From Actinomycetota bacterium (GTDB lineage: Bacteria > Actinomycetota > Acidimicrobiia > Acidimicrobiales > Acidimicrobiaceae), in assembly GCA_027366165.1 (NCBI GenBank), contig DAHXKX010000102.1, forward strand, positions 1 through 62,942: DNA of 62,942 bases. The letters run 5' to 3'. The notes beneath the pieces are model-generated. The model worked only from the letters and a program-made list of their open reading frames with translations. It made no database searches and was not told the DNA's origin. Positions 55,766 to 62,942 of the stretch are shown one piece after another (positions within the stretch are counted from its first letter, which is position 1; every line of letters starts with the position of its first letter). The translations under genes and the position numbers were made by a program.

Positions 55766-57106
55766 TTGAATAAACTCAACGCAGTGGCCCCCGCTGAGCC
55801 CCTGGGTGCCGCCGCTCAAATAGAGCGACAGTTGCTCGAGCATCTGCGACGCACAGAGGCAGATCTCAATACTCGGTCATCGCTCAAAAACGCCCGTGCA
55901 GAACTCGCAAATCTCATCGACAAGTGGAACGAGGAACATCCTTCAAGGACCATCGGCGACAAATCCGGCTTTGGAGAAGTTGTCCTCAGAAACCTTATAG
56001 GTTTTGGGCCGATTGAACCGTTGCTGGAAGATGAAGCCATCTGGGAAATCTCCATCAACGGACCCAAAGACATCTTTGTAAAGTCACACAACGGACCTCC
56101 TCGTCGACATAGTGAAGGCTTCCATGATGAACAGCACCTGGAAAGAGTACTTTCACGGATGCTTGAGACCTCGGTGGGGAGCACTAGACAGTTGGACCCT
56201 TCTCTGGGAGTACAAGACGCTCAACTCCCTGATGGGACAAGACTCCACATAGTCCATCCTGAGCTCACCCGCAACTTTTCCTTCGCCGTTTCGGTTCGTA
56301 AATTTGCCAAGAATTCTTTGCGCAACATTGCGGACTTCGTAGAAGTCGGATCGATCTCTCCACAGGCAGGAGACTTCCTATATAGAGCGGTCGCATCCGG
56401 AGCCACCGTGCTCGTTTCCGGGGCACCTGGTGCTGGCAAGACCACCTTAGTAAGTGCCCTGATCGACGCTCTACCGGACACAAAGCGAATTGTGATCATA
56501 GAGGAAACTCCGGAAATAAGTCTTTGCAAGCCTGACAATGTTCAACTTCATACCCGGACCAACAGACCGGGACGTTTGGAGATTCAACTGAGGACGCTAG
56601 TGAAGGCAAGCCTGAGAATGGGATCCGATGTCCTGATCTTGGGGGAAGTCAGAGACACCGAAAGCTTGCCATTGCTTCTCGCCCTGTCCACCGGTGTCCA
56701 GGGAATGAGTACGGTCCACGCATCCAACTGCAAAGATGCGCTCTCCAGAGTTCGGCTCTTGATTCAGCTGTCGCTCGACAATGGAGTGCCAATCTGGGCC
56801 GTGAACCAAATAATCGCCAATTCGATCGATTTCGTCGTTCAACTTAAAAGGGTCGGCACCTCCATTGTGGTGGAAGAAATAATCGCCGTGGAGGAGGGTT
56901 CAAAAGATCTCGATTTCGGATTTGTGACTACCCAGATCTTTTCGCTTGAAAGCGCCGAGTGGAGCCTAAAGTTCTCTGGGCAAAATGCGCTACGGTTCAA
57001 CCACATCAGGGTACAAAAAGAGCTTCCGGAGAGACTAATGAATGCACGGTCAATTATCCCAGAAGGCGGCGACCTGGTGGCGGAACTCGAGGAGGCAGGC
57101 TTGTGA
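55766..57106 (+). CDS. Tad pilus secretion ATPase CpaF/TadA
   Basis: This ATPase of about 446 residues powers assembly of Flp/Tad pili. Walker A is GAPGAGKTTLVSAL near residue 225, with VIIEETPEI, an LGEVRD Asp box and the downstream GVQGMSTVHA His box. The start is doubtful: TTG at 55766 opens the frame and has no good ribosome site. It overlaps the TadB-like gene by GTGA. Confidence 0.92.
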   Translation: MNKLNAVAPAEPLGAAAQIERQLLEHLRRTEADLNTRSSLKNARAELANLIDKWNEEHPSRTIGDKSGFGEVVLRNLIGFGPIEPLLEDEAIWEISINGPKDIFVKSHNGPPRRHSEGFHDEQHLERVLSRMLETSVGSTRQLDPSLGVQDAQLPDGTRLHIVHPELTRNFSFAVSVRKFAKNSLRNIADFVEVGSISPQAGDFLYRAVASGATVLVSGAPGAGKTTLVSALIDALPDTKRIVIIEETPEISLCKPDNVQLHTRTNRPGRLEIQLRTLVKASLRMGSDVLILGEVRDTESLPLLLALSTGVQGMSTVHASNCKDALSRVRLLIQLSLDNGVPIWAVNQIIANSIDFVVQLKRVGTSIVVEEIIAVEEGSKDLDFGFVTTQIFSLESAEWSLKFSGQNALRFNHIRVQKELPERLMNARSIIPEGGDLVAELEEAGL

Positions 57107-58017
57107 AATCCATAGTACTGACCGGAATTGGCGCCTTTGTTCTTCTCCCAATCCTCATCCCTAACAGACGGCTCACGAAGAAGACGGGCTGGTTGGCATC
57201 GTCAATCTTAGAATTTCGGGCTGGAAATGTCTTCGGCGAAATCTACCGAACCATTATCGGCACCAATTACAACAGACCGGCTTTAGGCTTGCTCTCAACC
57301 ACTGCCCTTGTCTCGACCCTGTGCATCTGGTTGTCCGGACTTGCTTGGTACCTGGCGGCATCCATTGGTATTTTCACCTCTGCGGCTCTCTACTTGCGCT
57401 CGCAGCAAATACGCAGGCTTAGAAGATTGGAGCTAGCGGCCTCCTGGACAGGTTACCTGGATCAAACCAGGGCCAAGATGCTCACCACTTCGCGGTCGCT
57501 TTCCTATGTACTGTTCGAGCAAGACAGCGCCAGTTCGCCGTTTCTAGCCGAATTAATGCAGCAAGGACGGCGCGAGTTCGAGAACTCCGGAGATTTGGAA
57601 AAGGCGCTGCAGGCGGTGTGGTATGCGGGAGAAGACGAAGAGGTGACCAACTATGTGTGCAGTGCGTTATGCGACTCGCTGGGATCCACAAGCTCGCAGA
57701 TCGAAAATCAGCTCTCACTGATCTCCTCCACCGTCAGATCGAGAAACGAACTGAAGCAGGAAACAATGTCACGCCTGGCTGGCGTTCGTACAGCTAGGGC
57801 GTTCATCGTGATCATTCCAATCGGCCTGGGGCTGGCTGGCACCTCGTTCGCCGGTTCAATCAGTCCATTTCTCACAGCTGCCTCAGTAGTTCAAATGCTA
57901 ACAGCCATGGCAATACTTACCCTGTGCTGGTTCTGGTCAAACAGGTTGATGACCTTTCCCGCTTGGCCGACGCCGACCCTTTCCAAGTTGCATCCGGACT
58001 CCAAGGTCCCGCAATGA
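57103..58017 (+). CDS. Tad inner-membrane protein, TadB-like
   Basis: This 304-residue protein starts with GTG at 57103, coupled to cpaF. It has an N-terminal helix, a pair of helices around residues 60-105 and a C-terminal pair flanking a cytoplasmic GspF-like (T2SSF) domain with conserved RSLSYVLFEQ and later helices. TadB and TadC form the inner-membrane platform of the pilus. The assignment rests on position and topology more than on strong motifs. Confidence 0.8.
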   Translation: MKSIVLTGIGAFVLLPILIPNRRLTKKTGWLASSILEFRAGNVFGEIYRTIIGTNYNRPALGLLSTTALVSTLCIWLSGLAWYLAASIGIFTSAALYLRSQQIRRLRRLELAASWTGYLDQTRAKMLTTSRSLSYVLFEQDSASSPFLAELMQQGRREFENSGDLEKALQAVWYAGEDEEVTNYVCSALCDSLGSTSSQIENQLSLISSTVRSRNELKQETMSRLAGVRTARAFIVIIPIGLGLAGTSFAGSISPFLTAASVVQMLTAMAILTLCWFWSNRLMTFPAWPTPTLSKLHPDSKVPQ

Positions 58018-58727
58018 CCATTATTTTTGTAGCTATCATCGGCGTCATTGGCCTGGGACTTGTTGCAAGACCGGGGCGCTGGTCAATGAATTCTATGCAT
58101 GTAACCATGGTGACACCCCAACTCAGAAAAATGCTTGCCAAAATTGTCATCTCGCTGCTAGGAGCAGCCATTGCCGTCGACCTGGCACCTGGAGACTCCA
58201 TATTGCCGTTGGCATTGCTAGGTGCCGCGTCGGCACTGGTTCTAACCAAAATAATTGAAAGAACTGTCCTCGATCATCGCAGAAAGCACAGAACAAAGGC
58301 ACTCGACATTTCTATAATCGCCCTGTTTGAACAGCTCCACCTGAAACTCGCAAATGGCAACTCACTGCAGAGTTCCATTGTGCGCATAGATGGCATAACC
58401 AACAGAGATGTCCTGTCGCTGCAAAGTCTCGTCAGGTCCGGGCTGGACCTTGAATCCGCCACCTCCTACTGGATAGACGAGTTCGACACTCAATCCAAAA
58501 GAAGAGCCGCTGACCTGCTCCTTGCCAGGACAACAACCTCAGAAACATTGGCTCTCTTGGCCGGATTAATCCTTCAGCTGCGGAACGAACAAAGGTTTGC
58601 CCTCATTGCGGACATAGAGAGACGAAATCAGCTGGTTTGGATCCCAGTCACGATTGCAGTTCTTGTGCCTGGCATGATCTTCATCGCAATTCCGCTCGAG
58701 GCAACGCTTCGATCCCTACTTGGATAA
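58014..58727 (+). CDS. Tad inner-membrane protein, TadC-like
   Basis: This 237-residue protein begins with ATG at 58014, overlapping the TadB-like stop (ATGA). It has hydrophobic helices at residues 1-17 and about 42-80, a cytoplasmic helical domain, and a C-terminal membrane hairpin (VWIPVTIAVLVPGMIFIAIP), the T2SSF topology. It is the second platform protein of the Tad machine. Confidence 0.8.
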   Translation: MTIIFVAIIGVIGLGLVARPGRWSMNSMHVTMVTPQLRKMLAKIVISLLGAAIAVDLAPGDSILPLALLGAASALVLTKIIERTVLDHRRKHRTKALDISIIALFEQLHLKLANGNSLQSSIVRIDGITNRDVLSLQSLVRSGLDLESATSYWIDEFDTQSKRRAADLLLARTTTSETLALLAGLILQLRNEQRFALIADIERRNQLVWIPVTIAVLVPGMIFIAIPLEATLRSLLG

Positions 58728-58772
58728 TCGTTTTCCCCCAGTAACTCTAAAACCAGATCAGATAGGAGAACT

Positions 58773-58988
58773 ATGATTTCTGTTTTCTACTATGCATTTT
58801 CGGCTGTATCGACCCTGTTGAACCGGTCGCACCATACAAGCGACGAAGCTGGAGAGGGTGTAGTCTCTTCGGCTGTTGCGGTGGTGATCTTCTCTGCACT
58901 GGGGGTCGCTATGTGGTTTGCATTCAGGAACACCATGGATACCGCCACCACAATGGTCAGTTCACAGATTGCACAGTTGGGTAACTAG
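58773..58988 (+). CDS. Pilin-like protein (Flp/DUF4244 position)
   Basis: This 71-residue protein has a short polar leader ending in SDEAGEG followed by a hydrophobic helix (VVSSAVAVVIFSALGVAMWF). This is the layout of the small pilins and DUF4244 proteins in actinobacterial Tad loci. The usual GxxxxEY processing motif with Glu5-Tyr6 is missing, which is unusual for an Flp major pilin. AGGAGA precedes the start. It should be cleaved by a prepilin peptidase not seen in this window. Confidence 0.7.
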   Translation: MISVFYYAFSAVSTLLNRSHHTSDEAGEGVVSSAVAVVIFSALGVAMWFAFRNTMDTATTMVSSQIAQLGN

Positions 58989-58990
58989 AA

Positions 58991-59383
58991 ATGTTCACCC
59001 TGCGGACCGAAACCAAGCCTGGAAGCGGCATAGTCAGCTCGCTCGTCGGCCTGATCTTCATTTTGACATTCCTGGTCTCAGCTGCAAAGTTGACCGAGAT
59101 GGTGCTGCTTACACAAAGACTCAATGCTTTGGCTGCGGATTCGGTTCGCAGGCTCACCGTTGGCAGCGGCCTCGCAAATCCAAACTCAGAGGCTGACGTC
59201 GAAAGTCGAATCGACAATCTGCTGCCCGCTTATAAAAACGATCTGGCATTTTCTCTACAGCGGAGCGGAAATCTGCTCACCTTTCAAATACGGGTAAATC
59301 ACTACTCGATCACGGTCTGGCCTGGACTTAGTACCGGACCCTTCACACTTTCTGCTTCAGCGAGTTCACGCACGGAGAGCTGA
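58991..59383 (+). CDS. TadE-like pseudopilin
   Basis: This 130-residue protein has one N-terminal hydrophobic helix (GIVSSLVGLIFILTFLVSA, residues about 13-31) after a short basic leader, then an extracellular domain. This is the TadE-like minor pilin arrangement, although the classical E in the helix start is absent. It follows the pilin gene by 2 bases. Confidence 0.7.
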   Translation: MFTLRTETKPGSGIVSSLVGLIFILTFLVSAAKLTEMVLLTQRLNALAADSVRRLTVGSGLANPNSEADVESRIDNLLPAYKNDLAFSLQRSGNLLTFQIRVNHYSITVWPGLSTGPFTLSASASSRTES

Positions 59384-59386
59384 CCC

Positions 59387-59833
59387 TTGCAAACCAAACA
59401 AAATCCTATTACCAACGAAAAAGGGGTCCTGGAAAACGTCTTCGTATTTGCCGTTATAGCGGCCTCGATTCTGACCATGGGGACGCTTTCAGTATTTGCG
59501 ATTCAGGCGCAGCGGTATCAAGCCGGACTCGATCTGGCGACTCACGTCGCCGTCAGGGATCTCATCGGAAACGACTATTCGCAGAACCCGGCACAGCTGG
59601 CACGGGATGATCTGACAACAACCTTCCAAAACATGGGACTAAGCACTGGGAATACATCAATAAATGTCAGTGGCAGTGAGGGTCGCTGTGGAACAATAGC
59701 AGTCTCGGAAAGCAAAGTCTTGAACTTCTTTTGGTCGACTGCATTTTCCGTTCGGCTCTCATCGAACCAGACTGAGCCCAACGATCCCCTGGCGTCAGGC
59801 GCAGAAGGAACGGCCACATGCATTGGACACTAG
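59387..59833 (+). CDS. TadE/TadF-like minor pilin
   Basis: This 148-residue protein starts with TTG at 59387 and has KGVLENVFVFAVIAASILTM as its single N-terminal helix. The C-terminal domain has two Cys (positions ~103 and ~145) that may form a disulfide. It overlaps the next gene by 16 bases. Context and topology support a Tad minor pilin; no motif is decisive. Confidence 0.65.
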   Translation: MQTKQNPITNEKGVLENVFVFAVIAASILTMGTLSVFAIQAQRYQAGLDLATHVAVRDLIGNDYSQNPAQLARDDLTTTFQNMGLSTGNTSINVSGSEGRCGTIAVSESKVLNFFWSTAFSVRLSSNQTEPNDPLASGAEGTATCIGH

Positions 59834-60288
59834 GCAAACAATTGAAACCAGAGGATGACTGGGGATCCGCGATCTTCCTTGCCCCGTTGCTAATCGTGAT
59901 CATGGCCTATTTGACAGGCTTCTTTGTAGATCTGGGTGACGCGATGACCAAGGCAGACGGCTTTGACCAGTCCCTTTCCTTGGCGGCTGCGGCAGGCAGT
60001 ACGCAGGTATCGGCAACTGAATTCTACCGTCACGGCCTAATGGTGCTCAACCCATCCACCGCCCAAAATGCCGCCATCACGCAGATTGAAACCACCTTGC
60101 CGCAAGGAACTACCTTGATCGGAAGTCCATCCGTTGTCGTGTCCCAAGGTGCTATCTGCATCAGAGCAAGCGAACGCATCAAACTGCCATTTTCCCTTGT
60201 GCCGGGAATCAGCCCATATATTTCCTATTCAAGCAGTTCAAGCGCCTTCGCCCGCGGATCTGCGACCATAATGGCACCAACCTGCTGA
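59818..60288 (+). CDS. TadG-like pilus protein
   Basis: This 156-residue protein starts at ATG 59818 inside the end of the previous gene. It has a single N-terminal helix (AIFLAPLLIVIMAYLTGFFV) after DDWGS, then a small extracellular domain. It resembles the TadG-like small proteins of actinobacterial Tad loci and is the last pilus gene here. Confidence 0.65.
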   Translation: MHWTLGKQLKPEDDWGSAIFLAPLLIVIMAYLTGFFVDLGDAMTKADGFDQSLSLAAAAGSTQVSATEFYRHGLMVLNPSTAQNAAITQIETTLPQGTTLIGSPSVVVSQGAICIRASERIKLPFSLVPGISPYISYSSSSSAFARGSATIMAPTC

Positions 60289-60289
60289 G

Positions 60290-61369
60290 TTGGGGAGGAT
60301 CCAACCGAGGCTTGGGGTCACTATCTTTTATTGGATAGTGACCAATGCAAATTCAGTACCGATTGCGGTAAAAACCGGGCCAAATAGTTACCAGATTGCT
60401 TATCAGCTTGCTGAACCGGCGATAGGCGGCTGGACCACCGTAAGTCCCGAATCGCGTTTCACACTTGAGGTCAGCAGTCTCGGACAAGATAACTGGACAT
60501 ATCTTGGATCAGTAGTCGCCGGTGAAACCTTCGGCTTACCAAACACCTTTGGACCAGTTCCGCTTTTCCGAACCGAGCTTGATGGGATCTACCTCTACAT
60601 AGGAATTCGAAAGATTGATCTAGAAGGCACGTCGAACTTTAGAGACATCGGCGGGTATCGTAGCGAGGATTCCTCACAGATTCGCTTTGGAAAGATCTTC
60701 CGCTCTGACAATCTAACGAAACTCACGAATGCTGATTGGAAAGTGATCGAACAGCTCGACATTGGGTATGTCATTGATTTGCGACAGACCGATGAAAAGG
60801 CTCGCTCGCGAACGGCAGTGCCAAAGAGCTCAAACTTGGAGATTATTGAGATTCCAATTGATGTCGATATTCTCGGTAGGAATGAACTGCTGCAGCACAT
60901 TTTCTCTAGAGAAATAACGCGCATCACTCACGACGACATGGCGCAGATGTACAGCGACATACTCGCCAAATTCCGCTCAGAGCTGACCCAGGTAGTCTCA
61001 CTGCTCCTTGATCCCAGCCGAAGGAATAAGGTAGTCCACTGCACTGCAGGTAAAGACCGGACCGGGCTTAGCGTTGCTCTGATCCAACTTCTGTGCAAGA
61101 TCCCGAGGCCACAAATCGTCAGTGACTTTCTACTATCGAACTCATTTCGAACCCCGGCGCGAATTGCCGCACTCTCGGCAAGGCTCCAATCACATCGCGT
61201 GGATATCGAGGATATCGTCCCCTATTTGAGCGCTTCGAAACCAGCATTACTGCGTGCATTTGAGATCCTTGAGAACCAGTACGATGGTGCCGAAAATTAC
61301 GTGACCTTCGATGAAACATCGTCTTGGGAACCTGCCGATACATGGAAGAGCAACCTCCTCTATCACTAA
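60290..61369 (+). CDS. PtpB-type tyrosine/phosphoinositide phosphatase
   Basis: This protein of up to 359 residues has the active-site loop HCTAGKDRTG (residues about 250-259) of MptpB-like phosphatases, and the entry motif LEGTSNFRDIGGYRS near residue 111. An N-terminal domain of about 100 residues precedes the catalytic part. The HCxAGKDR loop allows both phosphotyrosine and phosphoinositide substrates. No signal peptide is seen. The start is uncertain: TTG at 60290 has no ribosome site, GTG at 60338 is inside a hairpin. Confidence 0.85.
   Translation: MGRIQPRLGVTIFYWIVTNANSVPIAVKTGPNSYQIAYQLAEPAIGGWTTVSPESRFTLEVSSLGQDNWTYLGSVVAGETFGLPNTFGPVPLFRTELDGIYLYIGIRKIDLEGTSNFRDIGGYRSEDSSQIRFGKIFRSDNLTKLTNADWKVIEQLDIGYVIDLRQTDEKARSRTAVPKSSNLEIIEIPIDVDILGRNELLQHIFSREITRITHDDMAQMYSDILAKFRSELTQVVSLLLDPSRRNKVVHCTAGKDRTGLSVALIQLLCKIPRPQIVSDFLLSNSFRTPARIAALSARLQSHRVDIEDIVPYLSASKPALLRAFEILENQYDGAENYVTFDETSSWEPADTWKSNLLYH
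60316..60343. promoter_or_regulatory. Strong hairpin between the Tad genes and the phosphatase
   Basis: GGTCACTATC and GATAGTGACC form a perfect 10-bp inverted repeat with an 8-base T-rich loop. No T tract follows on either side, so it is not a standard terminator. It lies in the first codons of the phosphatase frame if TTG 60290 is the start, suggesting an operator or translational control element. Confidence 0.7.
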
Positions 61370-61372
61370 CAA

Positions 61373-61386
61373 CCCATGTAAATGGG
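61373..61386 (+). terminator. Weak hairpin after the phosphatase gene
   Basis: CCCAT-GTAA-ATGGG forms a 5-bp stem four bases after the stop and is followed by CAGTTTT. The stem and T tract are short, so termination is uncertain. Confidence 0.3.
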
Positions 61387-61527
61387 CAGTTTTCCACTTC
61401 TTCCCCTCATTAACGCGCGATTTTTTATGGGAACCATTCTTTTGGAATTCTTATGTTGTAATATTCAGTTAATAATTGGCTATAGAGCAAACCTTTGGTT
61501 GAGGTACGAATCCAGGGAGTTGTAAGA

Positions 61528-62942
61528 ATGGCAGAAGAGCGACAAGAGCCGTCCGTCACGATTGAAGCACTCATGAATGAGCAGCGGACATTTGCACCTT
61601 CCAAGAAGTTCGTGGCTCAGGCAAACATTAGCTCGCAGTCGGTTTACAGCGAGGGTGAAGACTTCGAAACCTTCTGGGAGAATCGGGCCTCAAGCATTTT
61701 GTGGCGGAAAAAATGGACCAAGACGCTCGACTGGTCTGATCCGCCGTTTGCCAAGTGGTTCGTGGATGGCAAACTCAATGTGACCGAGAGTTGCCTTGAC
61801 AGACACCTTGAGAAGAATGGGGACAAGGTCGCCTACTACTTTGTCGGCGAACCCGGAGATGAGCGGACAGTAACGTATCGGCAGCTTTACGAAGAGGTCT
61901 GCCAGCTCGCCAATGGACTCGCATCACTGGGAGTAGCCAAAGGTGACCGGGTTGCGATCTACATGGGCATGACCGTCGAGCTTCCAATAGCCCTACTAGC
62001 GTGTGCCCGTCTTGGCGCACCGCACTCAGTCGTGTTCGGAGGATTCAGCTCTGACGCACTGACCGACCGAATAAACGATGCTGAGGCAAAGGTGCTAATC
62101 ACCTGCGACGAATCATGGCGTAACGGAGGAAAAATCGCTCTGAAGAGCTATGCGGACACGGCTGTCGCCAACACCCCGTCCATAGAACATGTCGTTGTCG
62201 TCCGCCGGACCGGCAGTGATATCCCAATGAAGCAGGGCAGAGACATCTACTACCATGACCTTGTCAAGGACCAACCCAAGGAACGTCCGGCGACAGAGAC
62301 TGACTCTGAAGACACGCTATTTATCCTCTACACCTCCGGTACGACAGGAAAGCCCAAGGGAATAGTTCACACGACGGCGGGATATCTCTTGGGCGCGTCC
62401 TTCACCCACCGGAGCGTGTTCGACATTAAGGACGGCGACGTCTACTGGTGCACAGCAGATATTGGATGGGTGACCGGACACAGCTACATCGTTTATGGTC
62501 CGCTTGCAAACGGTACGACGTCGGTCCTTTACGAAGGCGTACCCAACTTCCCAGACAAGGACCGATACTGGGCTATCATCGAAAAGTACAAGGTAACCCA
62601 GCTGTACACCGCCCCCACCTCGATCCGCACCTTCATGAAGTGGGGTACTGAATACCCCGAACGCCACGACATGTCGTCACTGCGACTCATCGGAACAGTC
62701 GGCGAGCCGATCAACCCTGAGGCCTGGATCTGGTACAACAAGTACATAGGCGGGGGCAGGACGCCAATTGTAGACACCTGGTGGCAGACCGAGACGGGTC
62801 ACATCATGATCTCACCTTTGCCAGGTGTCACAACCACCAAGCCGGGTTCCGCAACAATACCGCTCCCTGGAATCGGCGCCGACATTGTGGACGAGGAGGG
62901 CGGCCATGTTCCGTTTGGCGGAGGTGGATATTTGGTCCTGAC
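61528..62942 (+). CDS. acs: Acetyl-CoA synthetase, 5' part
   Basis: From ATG at 61528 the frame stays open to the end of the window (471 codons), with GGGAG ten bases upstream. It activates acetate to acetyl-CoA with ATP via acetyl-AMP. Motifs include VVFGGFSSDAL, the AMP-binding loop YTSGTTGKPKG, DIGWVTGHSY and WWQTETGH. The family is usually about 650 residues, so about 70 percent is present. It is a separate unit from the phosphatase gene, with about 150 bases of A+T-rich upstream DNA. Confidence 0.96.
   Translation, partial: MAEERQEPSVTIEALMNEQRTFAPSKKFVAQANISSQSVYSEGEDFETFWENRASSILWRKKWTKTLDWSDPPFAKWFVDGKLNVTESCLDRHLEKNGDKVAYYFVGEPGDERTVTYRQLYEEVCQLANGLASLGVAKGDRVAIYMGMTVELPIALLACARLGAPHSVVFGGFSSDALTDRINDAEAKVLITCDESWRNGGKIALKSYADTAVANTPSIEHVVVVRRTGSDIPMKQGRDIYYHDLVKDQPKERPATETDSEDTLFILYTSGTTGKPKGIVHTTAGYLLGASFTHRSVFDIKDGDVYWCTADIGWVTGHSYIVYGPLANGTTSVLYEGVPNFPDKDRYWAIIEKYKVTQLYTAPTSIRTFMKWGTEYPERHDMSSLRLIGTVGEPINPEAWIWYNKYIGGGRTPIVDTWWQTETGHIMISPLPGVTTTKPGSATIPLPGIGADIVDEEGGHVPFGGGGYLVL

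Overview
The window looks like a piece of a free-living actinobacterial chromosome of moderate G+C. The conserved block phoH, ybeY, CNNM/CorC, era, uppS, recO, glyS, ppdK, dnaG and a sigma-70 gene, together with the rest of the gene content, resembles the acidophilic Acidimicrobiia (Acidithrix/Ferrimicrobium type). That placement is inference from gene content and order and was not tested against a database.

1-17.4 kb is a catabolic cluster, almost all on the minus strand. Unit A encodes an aconitase/LeuCD-like dehydratase. Unit B encodes a LeuA-like DRE-TIM enzyme, an indolepyruvate-type oxidoreductase (alpha subunit, and beta subunit fused to a ferredoxin), a three-subunit 2-oxoacid:ferredoxin oxidoreductase, a family III CoA-transferase, an enoyl-CoA hydratase, an SDR dehydrogenase, a DUF35 protein, a thiolase, a PrpF-family isomerase and the start of a phenylacetate-CoA ligase. 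Most neighbours overlap by ATGA. Both units have a TTGACT-18 bp-TAnnAT promoter with the same palindromic operator, and a TetR gene lies just upstream. The plausible logic is oxidative decarboxylation of 2-oxoacids to acyl-CoA with reduced ferredoxin, followed by beta-oxidation-like steps; the substrate cannot be named. The first 754 bases hold a 103-bp perfect inverted repeat that splits prpF into two opposed halves, either an assembly fold-back or an invertible segment.

17.4-32.4 kb is accessory DNA. It holds decayed IS3, ISAzo13 and IS630 transposases, an XRE/nucleotidyltransferase toxin-antitoxin-like pair broken by an amber codon, a 26-residue-repeat LRV protein, a sortase with a DUF3494 surface protein, LapA, and two AbiE modules, one with its toxin truncated. 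A tRNA-Ile2(CAU) gene at 32.4 kb has two extra copies of its 3' half downstream at 31.05 and 27.77 kb. This marks two tandem integrative elements that lack an integrase and carry an intact AbiE pair with an ArsR/AHSA1 pair, and a DUF433/DUF5615 pair.

32.5-52 kb is core genome: tRNA-Asn, sigma factor, dnaG, an aryl-alcohol-type dehydrogenase, a dihydroxyphthalate decarboxylase-like protein, ppdK, glyS, an intact IS1380 element with 5-bp target duplications, an MFS transporter, recO, a previously unlisted 52-residue membrane protein, uppS, nitrobindin, era, CNNM, ybeY and phoH.

52-63 kb holds an IS4-type transposase pseudogene, a Tad/Flp pilus locus (CpaB-like, CpaF, TadB, TadC, pilin-like and TadE/G-like proteins; no CpaE or prepilin peptidase seen), an MBL-fold hydrolase, a PtpB-type phosphatase, and the first part of acetyl-CoA synthetase, which runs off the window end.
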